This document shows positions 1 through 7,088 of a stretch of DNA of 43,513 nt, piece after piece. The notes under the pieces were generated by a model. That model was not told the DNA's origin. It searched no databases and saw only the letters and a program-made list of their open reading frames with translations. Numbering within the stretch: position 1 is the stretch's first letter; each line of letters begins with the position of its first letter. The translations under genes and the position numbers were made by a program. Source of the DNA: Candidatus Cloacimonadota bacterium (GTDB lineage Bacteria; Cloacimonadota; Cloacimonadia; JGIOTU-2); the NCBI GenBank assembly GCA_023129415.1, contig JAGMCF010000218.1:1-43513 (forward strand), in the 5' to 3' direction.

Positions 1-88
1 CTTTCCAAACAACAGCGCCTGCAACTACTGGACCCGCGAGACTTCCACGACCAACCTCATCTACTCCGATTATTATTTTATTTTTCAT
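1..88 (-). CDS. rnhB: Ribonuclease HII, N-terminal fragment (runs off the left edge)
   Basis: Reading the minus strand from the ATG at 88-86 gives 29 residues before the window ends. They contain the signature IIIGVDEVGRGSLAGPVVAG, the first active-site block of RNase HII, in which the Asp and Glu of DEVGRG bind the catalytic metals. The family cuts RNA in RNA-DNA hybrids and at single embedded ribonucleotides. In a phage it would remove primers or repair ribonucleotides left during replication. The start lies 10 bases after the stop of the heptapeptide-repeat gene, behind only a purine-rich stretch, so it probably relies on coupling to that gene. The rest of the protein is outside the window, so integrity cannot be judged. 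Family assignment is confident because the motif is almost exact. Confidence 0.85.
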   Translation of the reverse strand, partial: MKNKIIIGVDEVGRGSLAGPVVAGAVVWK

Positions 89-98
89 TTCTTCTTTT

Positions 99-482
99 TC
101 AAAACCCATATACTTCACCATTCTCTAAATGATATTCGTAAGATTGATGTTCTTCATTCCAATTTTTCCGTTTCATCTTGATATTACCATAAACTTTAAG
201 AATAGCTTCTGCCCAAAGTTTATCAGCTTGCTTGAGAAGATCATCACCTTCTACACAAAGATTATCACCTTCTGCTCTAAGCTTATTACCTTTTGCATGA
301 AGCTCATTTTTTGCATAAAACTTATTACCCTTTGCATGAAATTTATAACCTTCTGCACAAAGTTCATCACCTTTTACATAAAATTTACTCCCCTCCGCAT
401 AAAGTATACAACCTTTTACATGAAGCTTATTACCTTCTTCAAAAAGCTTTAATCTTTGTTCCCATTCCTTTTGTAATTTCAT
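99..482 (-). CDS. Heptapeptide-repeat protein of unknown function
   Basis: The 127-residue product has a short charged N-terminus (1-16), then about eleven units of seven residues (17-92) with the pattern G-[ND]-x-[LF]-x-[AV]-[KE], such as GNKLRAE and GDNLCVE. A non-repetitive tail (93-127) is rich in Trp, Tyr and acidic residues. One unit, NELHAK at 59-64, lacks its glycine and is six residues long, which fits loss of one codon. A strict seven-residue period with a hydrophobic at one fixed place suggests a long helix or fibrous fold, but a Gly in each unit is unusual for a coiled coil. The start overlaps the stop of the zinc-ribbon gene by 4 bases. I do not know its function. The repeat-plus-tail layout resembles proteins I recall from other phages, but I cannot confirm this here. 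Confidence 0.7.
   Translation of the reverse strand: MKLQKEWEQRLKLFEEGNKLHVKGCILYAEGSKFYVKGDELCAEGYKFHAKGNKFYAKNELHAKGNKLRAEGDNLCVEGDDLLKQADKLWAEAILKVYGNIKMKRKNWNEEHQSYEYHLENGEVYGF
207..434 (-). repeat. Tandem 21-base repeat encoding the heptapeptides
   Basis: About eleven degenerate units of 21 bases (one of 18) encode the G-x-x-[LF]-x-[AV]-[KE] heptads. Neighbouring units still share stretches such as TTACCTTTTGCATGAA on the plus strand. Such arrays can gain or lose whole units by slippage without breaking the frame. Confidence 0.85.
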
Positions 483-802
483 TTCTTCCTCCTCTTTGAA
501 AATGTTTCAGCACGAAATCTTCCAATTTCCCTATCAACAGTCATCTCTATTGTTTTTTCCCAAGGAATAAGTTTAACAGGCGTAGTATCTATACTATAAC
601 CTTGAAGCGTTGTAAGAATTCCTTTTTCTTTACATTGATCACATCTCATAACAAATTCTAAAAGAGCAGGAATTTTTCCTTCTTCCTTAAATTTTTCAAC
701 TTCTTCTTCAGTTAATTTACGTAAACATACTTGATCCATCTCTCCAAATTTTACTTTCTTCCCACAAAAATCACATATCATTAAAATATCATTATAATTC
801 AT
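479..802 (-). CDS. Zinc-ribbon protein of unknown function
   Basis: From the ATG at 802 the product is 107 residues. It carries two CxxC knuckles, CDFC near residues 10-13 and CDQC about 40 residues later, the usual layout of a small zinc ribbon that binds nucleic acid or protein. The open frame extends upstream to 862, but that would run into the folE2 coding region. The start at 802 sits 1 base after the folE2 stop, so I chose it; an ATG at 781 (MICDFCG) is possible. The C-terminus is basic (FSKRRKK). The gene is coupled by a 4-base overlap to the heptapeptide-repeat gene downstream. Other small proteins in this window (5115-5342 and 6664-6834) also have paired CxxC motifs without clear similarity outside them. 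The specific role is unknown. Confidence 0.65.
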   Translation of the reverse strand: MNYNDILMICDFCGKKVKFGEMDQVCLRKLTEEEVEKFKEEGKIPALLEFVMRCDQCKEKGILTTLQGYSIDTTPVKLIPWEKTIEMTVDREIGRFRAETFSKRRKK

Positions 803-803
803 T

Positions 804-1601
804 TTAAAAATCCCAATTCCTTTTAAAATAAGCAACAGCATTATGTGCGTGGATGCTTTCAAATGACGTTACTTTAATACTATATCCCTCAACACAAGAT
901 ATCTTATCTAAAGCAAGCGCTGTATCTCGCACAACATCTTCTACAAACTTTGGATTTTTAAACGCTGTTTCTGTAACAAACTTTTCATCAGGTCTTTTCA
1001 ATACTGGATAAATATCGCAACTACCCATCGAATCTAACAAAGAAACAACATCTTCAATCCACAAAGGTTTTTCCGAAAATTTTAACCGCGCAGTTATAAT
1101 AGCTCTTTGATTATGAGCCCCATATTTACTTATTTCTTTACTGCAAGGACACAAAGTAGTTATTGGAACTGACACTTCAAAATAAAAATCATAGTTATCA
1201 GAAGTTAATCGACCAACAAAAACACAATCATATCCTTGAATCCCTTTTATCTTTTTTACAGGTGATTCTTTAGGAATAAAATATTTAAAATTAATAGCCG
1301 CATAAACATCTTTAGTCTTGAGTTTCTTTTTTAACTCTTTCAAAAACACTTTTAATTTTTTTGAGTTCATTCTTTTATAACGATATTGCATTAAAACTTC
1401 CATAAAACGAGACATGTTTGTACCGCGTATATCTTTTTTAAGATCACCATACATTGAAATAATTGCCTGTGTTATTTGATATCTTCTTTCTTTTCTACCT
1501 ATCAATATAGGAAAATTAACATTTTCAACACCTACTCTATAAAGAGGAACTCCACGAGCATCTTTTAAAGATTGAACATCTGGTAATTTTTTTTCAATCA
1601 T
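804..1601 (-). CDS. folE2: GTP cyclohydrolase IB (FolE2 / GCYH-IB)
   Basis: FolE2 converts GTP to 7,8-dihydroneopterin triphosphate, the shared precursor of folate and 7-deazaguanines. The 265-residue product has the family hallmarks. LCPCSKEIS (about 150-158) holds the conserved metal-binding Cys. HNQRA follows at about 163-167, and ESIHAHNAVA (about 248-257) provides the C-terminal Glu and His residues. The frame is open up to 1667, but the start at 1601 (MIEKKLPDVQ) has AGGAG at proper spacing and avoids overlap with queD, so I prefer it. Length matches typical FolE2 proteins (about 260-300). It lies 13 bases downstream of queD, the enzyme that uses its product, which points to deazaguanine synthesis. 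A folate role is also possible because a MetF/MetE operon lies about 8 kb upstream in the reading direction. No QueE, QueC or DNA transglycosylase is visible. Confidence 0.93.
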   Translation of the reverse strand: MIEKKLPDVQSLKDARGVPLYRVGVENVNFPILIGRKERRYQITQAIISMYGDLKKDIRGTNMSRFMEVLMQYRYKRMNSKKLKVFLKELKKKLKTKDVYAAINFKYFIPKESPVKKIKGIQGYDCVFVGRLTSDNYDFYFEVSVPITTLCPCSKEISKYGAHNQRAIITARLKFSEKPLWIEDVVSLLDSMGSCDIYPVLKRPDEKFVTETAFKNPKFVEDVVRDTALALDKISCVEGYSIKVTSFESIHAHNAVAYFKRNWDF

Positions 1602-1614
1602 TAAATTTCTCCTA

Positions 1615-2019
1615 TTACTTTGAAGTGTATATTGCACTTGATTTTGATCCTTCAAAAACCCCCACACTTATAAGACTAATTCTTGTAAATTCTGTACGAA
1701 AATAATAAAACAAAAACTCCGCCATATTTTCTGCCGTTGGATTTCCATTTATAATAAAATGTTTATTAGTTTTGGTAATATTTAAAAGAGGGTCTTCATG
1801 GCTCAATATAAGTGCATGATCCCAATTTTCATCAATCCATTTTTGAATCTTTTCTTTTAAAATAGTAAAATCAATAACCATACCATTTTCATCAAGAGTA
1901 TTACCCTCAAATGTAAAAATTGCTCGGTAAGAATGCCCGTGGATATTTGCACATTTTCCTTTATAATTTAGTAATCGATGTGCAGCGCTCCATTCAACTT
2001 CTTTAGTAACTTGATACAT
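1615..2019 (-). CDS. queD: 6-carboxy-tetrahydropterin synthase (QueD)
   Basis: QueD converts dihydroneopterin triphosphate to 6-carboxy-5,6,7,8-tetrahydropterin, the second step towards preQ0. The 134-residue protein has the pterin-synthase zinc site: His14 in SAAHRL plus His27 and His29 in the HGH motif. Cys23 in C-x3-HGH is the spacing typical of QueD rather than of the folate-bypass PTPS-III type, which has Glu there. NPTAENMAEF (about 92-101) and the VGVFEGSKSSA region near the C-terminus match the family, and the length is normal. The start has a strong GGAGGTG ribosome site and overlaps the sigma-like gene by 17 bases. With FolE2 directly downstream it makes up the first half of the deazaguanine pathway. 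Phages use such bases in DNA to evade restriction, but enzymes that would place them in DNA are not seen here. Confidence 0.93.
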   Translation of the reverse strand: MYQVTKEVEWSAAHRLLNYKGKCANIHGHSYRAIFTFEGNTLDENGMVIDFTILKEKIQKWIDENWDHALILSHEDPLLNITKTNKHFIINGNPTAENMAEFLFYYFRTEFTRISLISVGVFEGSKSSAIYTSK

Positions 2020-2620
2020 TTTTCACCTCCAATAATTTTCGTAGTTTAGGTTCACATCTTCTTAATCTGTTTCGTACTACCATTCCTGTAATATTAAGCT
2101 CCCTTCCTATTTTTTCAAAATTAGTAATCCCGCGTAACATCATTTCAAAAATTCTCTTTGTCTTATCATCTACTTGTCTTTCCAATTTTTCAATTAAATC
2201 TTTTATTTCAAAATTTTTAACAAAACTATCACCTGAAAATAAACTTTGTTGAACTTGATCAATATCAACAAACGGTGGAGCTTTTATTTTTTTAACAAAA
2301 TTGCAAGAAAAATTGTAAAATTGTCTTTTCATTAAATAATGAAAGCACAACTCTTTTTTTGGTTTCCACCCACGAAGTAATCTTACTAAATCAATTTTTA
2401 ATTCTTGATTTAACTCTTCTGCATCTCCAACGTTTTTACAAAAGGAACTTGCAACTTTTTTTATATATCGAGAAGCAATACAAATCAAAGTACCTATATA
2501 CTCTTCATTTCTTGTTTTATAAAATCTTTTAGCGAGCCAATCAATTTTAGTCATTGAAATATCCTGACGAGGTACTTTTGGAATTGTAAAAACATTATTC
2601 TTAACTGTTACTTGTATCAT
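2003..2620 (-). CDS. Sigma-70-like RNA polymerase factor (probable phage sigma)
   Basis: The 205-residue protein has two parts that resemble small sigma factors. A helical region at about 40-112 includes AEELNQELKIDLVRLLRGW and an aromatic, basic stretch (YLMKRQFYNFSCNFVKK), like sigma region 2. A C-terminal helix-turn-helix at about 145-198 (FEKIGRELNITGMVVRNRLRR) resembles region 4, which contacts the -35 element. Families of this kind direct host RNA polymerase to phage promoters. GGAGG lies at good spacing before the start at 2620, which overlaps the upstream gene by 20 bases. It follows the replication genes and precedes queD and folE2. The similarity is by pattern only and is weaker in region 2. 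It could instead be another DNA-binding HTH protein. Confidence 0.6.
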   Translation of the reverse strand: MIQVTVKNNVFTIPKVPRQDISMTKIDWLAKRFYKTRNEEYIGTLICIASRYIKKVASSFCKNVGDAEELNQELKIDLVRLLRGWKPKKELCFHYLMKRQFYNFSCNFVKKIKAPPFVDIDQVQQSLFSGDSFVKNFEIKDLIEKLERQVDDKTKRIFEMMLRGITNFEKIGRELNITGMVVRNRLRRCEPKLRKLLEVKNVSSY

Positions 2621-3068
2621 TAGAATCCTCCGATAAAAATTTAAAATATTCTGCTAATTTTTCATCTAATTTCATTGAACCTACATTAAGAAGCGCTAAA
2701 TTTTTATTCATTGGAACTTTTAAAAAATTAATAGGAATACCGGTATTTTTAATGATATGTCTAGTAAAAGAATCTAAAGTTTCCTTAAAAGGAATAATTT
2801 TTTTTGGAACATTATTATTTTTCATATATTTTAAAATCCTATCATTAGAACTATAAATCATAAAAGAATCAATTCCTTTAAAAATAACAATATTTAAATA
2901 TACAAATTCAAACATCAAAAGAAGAGAAACAAAATCTAACAAAATTTCATCTTTATTATCAATAACTAAAGAACGATGCAATATTCCATACTCAGGTATT
3001 GAAAAACTACAAACACCATAATCTCTACCTTCATATTTATTCCAAAATCCTTTAAAGTAAAAATTCAT
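2601..3068 (-). CDS. Hypothetical protein in the replication block
   Basis: I do not recognise this 155-residue protein. It opens with aromatic and Gly-rich strands (FYFKGFWNKYEGRDYGVCSF), has a strongly hydrophobic helix at about 42-65 (LLDFVSLLLMFEFVYLNIVI), and ends in an acidic, Ser/Asn-rich tail. The early Y-x-G / Y-G strand pair and the later IYSSNDRILKYMKN segment loosely recall the strand order of an RNase H-like fold. The acidic catalytic residues expected there are not obvious, so I make no functional claim. A GAGG ribosome site precedes the ATG at 3068. It sits between the CHC2 zinc-finger gene and the sigma-like gene and overlaps the latter by 20 bases. Confidence 0.6.
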   Translation of the reverse strand: MNFYFKGFWNKYEGRDYGVCSFSIPEYGILHRSLVIDNKDEILLDFVSLLLMFEFVYLNIVIFKGIDSFMIYSSNDRILKYMKNNNVPKKIIPFKETLDSFTRHIIKNTGIPINFLKVPMNKNLALLNVGSMKLDEKLAEYFKFLSEDSNDTSNS

Positions 3069-3092
3069 AAAGACCTCTATTTAATAATACAC

Positions 3093-3743
3093 TCAGACAA
3101 AAGAAAAAAGCCCAAATTTTTCTAAAAATTTAGAATAAAAAGATTGTAATTTTTTGATTAAAAATAACAAATCAATATTCTCTCCACTCTTATAACGATA
3201 AATATGCAAATCAAACCATTGTTGTCCTTCATCATACCATTTCCACAAGTCTTTTAATTTCTTAATATATATCTTATACTCTTGAGAAGCTAGAACATTT
3301 TTTGCAGTATCATAATTTTCTTTAATTTTTTTATAAATTTGTCCTTCAATATAATCACGTGCTTTGCGAAATTTAGATATACCAATATTATCTCTTTCAG
3401 ATTTCAACCTCTTTAATCTCTTTTGTAAAGTATCCAAAGAAAATATATCTACATATCCTATTTTTTCAGCTAAAAGTTGAACTGCTTCCCAAAATGTTTT
3501 ATGTTCTATTTCCATAACAAAATCAAAAACACTTGATCCACGTTTACAACCGAAACAATGCCAAGTATTAGTAGCTGGACATACAAAAAAACTCTTTGTT
3601 TTATTATCTGGGTGAAAAGGACACAAAGCTATATAATTATCACCAGAGACTTCTAAATCTATACCATATTCTTCTATCAAAGAAACAATATCAACTTGTG
3701 ATTTAAGCTCATCTAAATTTAATTTTTTAAAATTCTTGTTCAT
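3093..3743 (-). CDS. DnaG-type CHC2 zinc-finger protein without TOPRIM
   Basis: The product (216 residues from the ATG at 3743) begins with a primase zinc-binding domain. Cys41, His44, Cys63 and Cys66 lie in CPFH...WHCFGC, followed by KRGSSVFDFVM, as in the DnaG N-terminus that recognises template DNA. After about residue 100 the sequence is a charged helical region. I find no TOPRIM catalytic Glu or Asp-x-Asp motif, and the protein is far shorter than DnaG (about 600). It may be one subunit of a split primase whose catalytic gene is elsewhere, or a regulator. The frame extends to a GTG at 3788 inside the helicase gene. The ATG at 3743, behind GGAGAAGGG, is the better start and still overlaps the helicase gene by 17 bases. 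Loader, helicase and this protein are adjacent, as expected for a phage replisome. Confidence 0.82.
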   Translation of the reverse strand: MNKNFKKLNLDELKSQVDIVSLIEEYGIDLEVSGDNYIALCPFHPDNKTKSFFVCPATNTWHCFGCKRGSSVFDFVMEIEHKTFWEAVQLLAEKIGYVDIFSLDTLQKRLKRLKSERDNIGISKFRKARDYIEGQIYKKIKENYDTAKNVLASQEYKIYIKKLKDLWKWYDEGQQWFDLHIYRYKSGENIDLLFLIKKLQSFYSKFLEKFGLFSFV

Positions 3744-5118
3744 CTTTTTTTGCCCTTCTCCAAATTTCTTGTAATTTTTCAAAATCACCCATAAAATTTA
3801 CACTAAAATCAGCAAACAATTCAACAGTTTTTGATTCACTATAACGACTTGCTACAATCTTCAAATAAACCCGTTTTGCATGTTGTGTAGCAGCTTCTTC
3901 AGCAGCATTCATACCATGCCAAATGTTAAAGACAAAATCACAATGTGCCGCTGACATATCAGAAAGGGCTACATGTTCTGTATCTACTTCTTCTCTTCGC
4001 GTATCTAACGATCTACGATTTTGTTGAGCTGCTGTTAAAATAGATACTTTATGAGCGCGAGCAACCTCTTTTAATTCACGAAACACATTATCATATTTTT
4101 CTGACCTATCTCTAAAACGCCCATCAGGTCTCATTAAATTTGCATAATCAATTAAAACAACATCAGGTTTAACTCCGAACATTTTTTGATGCAACATAAT
4201 TTCATAATCAATCCCTGATGGATTTACTCCTCGCGCAATATCAATAACATAAAACGGACACTTCTTTTCTTTAAGTTGGTTTAAAGCATTTCGATAAATC
4301 TTTTCTTCGTCTTCAGTTAATTTTGCATCCCTTATATCATTCAAACTAATTCCAGTATATCTGCTTTCCCACATTAATTGAAGCATTTCTAATTCCATTT
4401 CAATAGTAATATACATAATTTTATAACCTAAATCAACAACATTACATCCAACATTGAATAAGAAACGGGACTTACCGTGCTTCATTCGACCGAAGACCAT
4501 TCCAAGTTTCGAAGGAAAAAGTCCTCCTGTTATCTGATCCAATTCATCCATTCCATAAGGAATTCCTTTATATTTTTCAGGATGTTTTTTCCTATCTAAA
4601 TATTCTTCCCATCTCTTATCTGGATCTTCATCAAGAAGTAATTTCCGAACAATTTCTTCCGAAGAGTCTAATGTTTTAATATGCAAAATCCTTTCCGTAA
4701 TTTCAGACAATGAATCAGAAATAACCTTATCACTACCTAAATCTTCAATAACATTAGAAGCAGTACTATATAATTCACGTCTAATTTCCAACTCTTTTAA
4801 TTCATCAAGATAAAATCTAAAACTACTATCATCTATTTGAATTTTTAAAATATCATCATATAATAATAACAAAGCAAGTTGAAGATCTGTGGAAAACTCT
4901 TTTTCATTCTTCTTTAAAAATTTTTCTAAAACATCACGAGATAATACTTTACAATATTTTTTAAAATATCTACTTATTAAATCAAATAATTTTCTATTAT
5001 TTTCATCACAAAATGTTGAAATATTGATTTTAGTAGACGCTTCACCTATATAATTGCTATCTTTAAGTAGATATGCAAGAATAATTTTTTCAGTTGTAGT
5101 ATCGTTAAATTTTGTCAT
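3727..5118 (-). CDS. dnaB: DnaB-like replicative helicase
   Basis: This 463-residue protein has the two-domain plan of DnaB. An N-terminal helical domain (about 8-125) opens with TTEKIILAYLLKDSNYIG. A RecA-like ATPase follows. YGMDELDQITGGLFPSKLG (about 188-206) precedes a Walker A loop, GRMKHGKS (210-217), and Walker B is VVLIDY (about 320-325). A Gln/Arg-rich motif, AAQQNRR, and a C-terminal motif, KIVASRYSES, match DnaB motifs 3 and 4. The family unwinds the replication fork as a hexamer. The Walker A has His where DnaB usually has Gly or Met before GK[ST], a modest variation. Length is normal. The start overlaps the small zinc-ribbon gene by 4 bases, and the DnaC-like loader lies just upstream. 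The set forms a helicase-loading module. Confidence 0.92.
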   Translation of the reverse strand: MTKFNDTTTEKIILAYLLKDSNYIGEASTKINISTFCDENNRKLFDLISRYFKKYCKVLSRDVLEKFLKKNEKEFSTDLQLALLLLYDDILKIQIDDSSFRFYLDELKELEIRRELYSTASNVIEDLGSDKVISDSLSEITERILHIKTLDSSEEIVRKLLLDEDPDKRWEEYLDRKKHPEKYKGIPYGMDELDQITGGLFPSKLGMVFGRMKHGKSRFLFNVGCNVVDLGYKIMYITIEMELEMLQLMWESRYTGISLNDIRDAKLTEDEEKIYRNALNQLKEKKCPFYVIDIARGVNPSGIDYEIMLHQKMFGVKPDVVLIDYANLMRPDGRFRDRSEKYDNVFRELKEVARAHKVSILTAAQQNRRSLDTRREEVDTEHVALSDMSAAHCDFVFNIWHGMNAAEEAATQHAKRVYLKIVASRYSESKTVELFADFSVNFMGDFEKLQEIWRRAKKDEQEF

Positions 5119-5342
5119 ACTTTATCCTTAGGTGGAAAATTTGGATCGTGATCTTCTAACCATTTAGGTGTTTCCTTTACAAAAGTTCGAGACATTTTAC
5201 AAATTCCGCAATACATAACAAAAGAATCTAACGTTGACCGTTCTTTTATTTTCGGTTTTCCTAATAACCCAACATCCATATCTTCTTGATATAAACTTAT
5301 TCTATTTCCACATACTTCACATCTATATGGTATAGTTTTCAT
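5115..5342 (-). CDS. Small zinc-ribbon protein between loader and helicase
   Basis: This 75-residue protein has a CEVC pair at residues 8-11 and a CGIC pair at about 45-48. Together they are likely to bind one zinc ion in a rubredoxin-like or ribbon fold. It is coupled on both sides by 4-base overlaps, to the DnaC-like loader upstream and the DnaB-like helicase downstream, so it is probably made in step with them. A role as a replisome accessory or nucleic-acid-binding factor is an inference from position only. I recognise no closer family. Confidence 0.65.
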   Translation of the reverse strand: MKTIPYRCEVCGNRISLYQEDMDVGLLGKPKIKERSTLDSFVMYCGICKMSRTFVKETPKWLEDHDPNFPPKDKV

Positions 5343-6085
5343 TTTTCTCCGCCTAACAATTCCTTTTTAATATCTTTTAAAATCTCTGGACGAAAACTCT
5401 CACCTACCAAAGGAACAACAATTATTCTTTCTGAAAAAACTTCACAAACACTTTTCCCAAAGCCTTCTAAAACTTTTTTAGGTTCTTTGTTAGATGTTAT
5501 AATAAAAGGTTTACCTGAATAATATCTTTTCTTAAATAATTCATCCAAAAGAGCATCAATTAATTCTGTTTTGTATTTTTTATCTATTTCATCAACTAAC
5601 AAAAAATCCACTTCTTCAATTATATACAAAAGGAATGTTTTTATTTCATTATCACGCAAAGCTCTATGAGCCAAATTTATCAATTCCGAAAGTAAAACAA
5701 AATACGTTTTAAACTTCTGGTTTAAAGCCTTCTTTAAAATTGAACATCCTATAAAACTTTTTCCTACACCATAAGAACCCCAAATATATAAACCTGCTCC
5801 AGTCTTAACTGCATTAGATAGATGATTTAAATAGTCAGCAATAATATCCAAAGACCTTTTATTTTCTTCTACAAATTTAGATGTGAAATATTTTTGATCA
5901 AACTCAAGATCCCAAAAACTTCTTGGAATATTTGCATTAAGCATATCAACATAACGCCTAAACTTATCAATACACTCACATAACACGAAACCTTTAGGAG
6001 TTATATAGCGTCCTTTACCTTTGCATTTGGGACAATTATCTAAAATTTTTGTTTTTAATTCGTTTACGTCTGAAATTGAATACAT
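5339..6085 (-). CDS. DnaC/DnaI-like AAA+ helicase loader
   Basis: The 248-residue protein combines an N-terminal zinc-binding segment with an AAA+ ATPase. The zinc segment holds CPKC (18-21) and CEC (36-38), as in DnaI-type loaders. WGSYGVGKS (102-110) is Walker A, VDFLLVDEID (159-168) is Walker B, and PFIITSN (about 194-200) is sensor 1. Such proteins open or place the DnaB hexamer on DNA. Length is normal for the family. The gene lies two genes upstream of the DnaB-like helicase and overlaps the zinc-ribbon gene by 4 bases, which supports the role. An IstB-type transposition ATPase has a similar core, but the neighbours argue for replication. Confidence 0.9.
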   Translation of the reverse strand: MYSISDVNELKTKILDNCPKCKGKGRYITPKGFVLCECIDKFRRYVDMLNANIPRSFWDLEFDQKYFTSKFVEENKRSLDIIADYLNHLSNAVKTGAGLYIWGSYGVGKSFIGCSILKKALNQKFKTYFVLLSELINLAHRALRDNEIKTFLLYIIEEVDFLLVDEIDKKYKTELIDALLDELFKKRYYSGKPFIITSNKEPKKVLEGFGKSVCEVFSERIIVVPLVGESFRPEILKDIKKELLGGEK

Positions 6086-6099
6086 TTTACCCCTTTACA

Positions 6100-6642
6100 C
6101 TATTTATCCACCGCTCTCCTCAACTTTTTCTGTACTTCCTCTACACTTATATCTAACTTCGGTTCATCTTTAGTAGCTTCTCTTATCTCCTTCTCTATAT
6201 TATACACATCTTTTTCGTTTTTGGCCACAGATTTTTTAAAATTTTCTAACTGTTTATCATTCGTTATTAAAAACATCTTAATTATATAATCCTCTGCCGC
6301 TGTTGCAAATAACCAAGTAATAAACTCTTTAAACTGTTCTTTAGTTAAATCTTTATGCCTTTCCCAGAAATGAGTAATTTTAAATGCTTCCAGTTTCCAG
6401 GCTGAAGGAGGCATTAAATAATCTTCTTCATATGCCTTTTTATACAACTTCAAAAAATAACGTATAAAGTGTTGACAATTCCATTTTTCTATGGGATCAT
6501 CTAAAGTTATGTTCTTTTTGTGTTTTTTCTTAAAGTTTTTTGGTTCTTCAAATTCAAGCAGGTTCTTGAGCCTTTTAATCTCTTTTTGTTGCTTGATTAA
6601 AGTATCTATTAAGCGATTATATTCTACTGGATCAATATTCAT
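6100..6642 (-). CDS. Hypothetical helical protein upstream of the helicase loader
   Basis: I cannot name this 180-residue protein. It has a short coiled-coil-like N-terminus (about 5-32, IDTLIKQQKEIKRLKNLL), a central aromatic-rich domain (about 50-125, with WNCQHFIRYFLKLY and MPPSAWKLEAFKITHFWERH) and a charged C-terminal helix. A Trp-rich middle domain next to loader and helicase genes could bind DNA or another replication protein, but this is inference. It ends 14 bases before the loader start. The ribosome site is weak (GGAAAA). Confidence 0.6.
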   Translation of the reverse strand: MNIDPVEYNRLIDTLIKQQKEIKRLKNLLEFEEPKNFKKKHKKNITLDDPIEKWNCQHFIRYFLKLYKKAYEEDYLMPPSAWKLEAFKITHFWERHKDLTKEQFKEFITWLFATAAEDYIIKMFLITNDKQLENFKKSVAKNEKDVYNIEKEIREATKDEPKLDISVEEVQKKLRRAVDK

Positions 6643-6663
6643 ATTAAGTATTTTCCACTACTT

Positions 6664-6834
6664 TTACTCTTGCTCTTCGTGCAAAGATAATGTTGCTTTA
6701 TCTAAAACATAAATTTTTCCGCACTCACAAATTTTTCTCACTACTGCATTTGTTCCTACTCCCCATTTCAAAATATTCCCACATTTACATTTAAATTTGA
6801 GAGTAAAGAATTCTTCTTTTTTAGATTTTATCAT
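6664..6834 (-). CDS. 56-residue zinc-ribbon protein (small ORF)
   Basis: Reading the minus strand from the ATG at 6834 to the TAA at 6664-6666 gives a 56-residue protein. CKCG at 16-19 and CECG at 36-39 are spaced like a four-Cys zinc knuckle. It starts 2 bases after the stop of the acidic-protein gene and is followed within 21 bases by the next gene, so it fills what would otherwise be a gap in a tightly packed operon. Both CxxC-like pairs have the form C-x-C-G, common in small ribbons. Function is unknown. The motif pair and the packing support it being real. Confidence 0.65.
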   Translation of the reverse strand: MIKSKKEEFFTLKFKCKCGNILKWGVGTNAVVRKICECGKIYVLDKATLSLHEEQE

Positions 6835-6836
6835 TT

Positions 6837-7088
6837 TTACACCTTTTTTATATACTCTTTATCAAGCAACCAACTTACAACTTCACGCATCTTTTCAAAA
6901 GCAATTCCCCCTAATTCATCACCAGTTGGAATACTACCATCTTCTGCTACTTGAGCTAAAATCTCTAAAGGTAGTGTCCACTCCCCTTCAATAATCATTT
7001 CTTCTTCCCAATCCACTTCACTTTCCCAATTCTCATCAATTGCTCGATCAAGCAACTCTCCGCCCGACTCTATAATCTTATATTTCAT
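6837..7088 (-). CDS. Small acidic protein
   Basis: This 83-residue protein is strongly acidic in its first half, with runs such as DENWESEVDWEEEM, and ends with a helical segment (FEKMREVVSWLLDKEYIKKV). It shows no Cys motif, signal peptide or membrane segment. Its start lies inside the 3' end of the small membrane-protein gene (7078-7254) with an 11-base overlap. The ribosome site GGAGGAAG therefore lies within that upstream gene. Acidic phage proteins of this size sometimes mimic DNA to block host enzymes, but nothing here shows that. I do not recognise the family. Confidence 0.55.
   Translation of the reverse strand: MKYKIIESGGELLDRAIDENWESEVDWEEEMIIEGEWTLPLEILAQVAEDGSIPTGDELGGIAFEKMREVVSWLLDKEYIKKV

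Noticed and set aside
207-434. 21-base repeats considered as iterons or a CRISPR array
   Set aside because: They are continuous, in frame and without spacers; coding repeats explain them.
129-499. Plus-strand open frames rich in Phe, Ile and Lys
   Set aside because: They are the reverse reading of the heptapeptide repeat and look periodic only for that reason.
2601-3068. RNase H-like fold for the 155-residue protein
   Set aside because: The strand order is suggestive but the catalytic acidic residues are not found, so no function was assigned.
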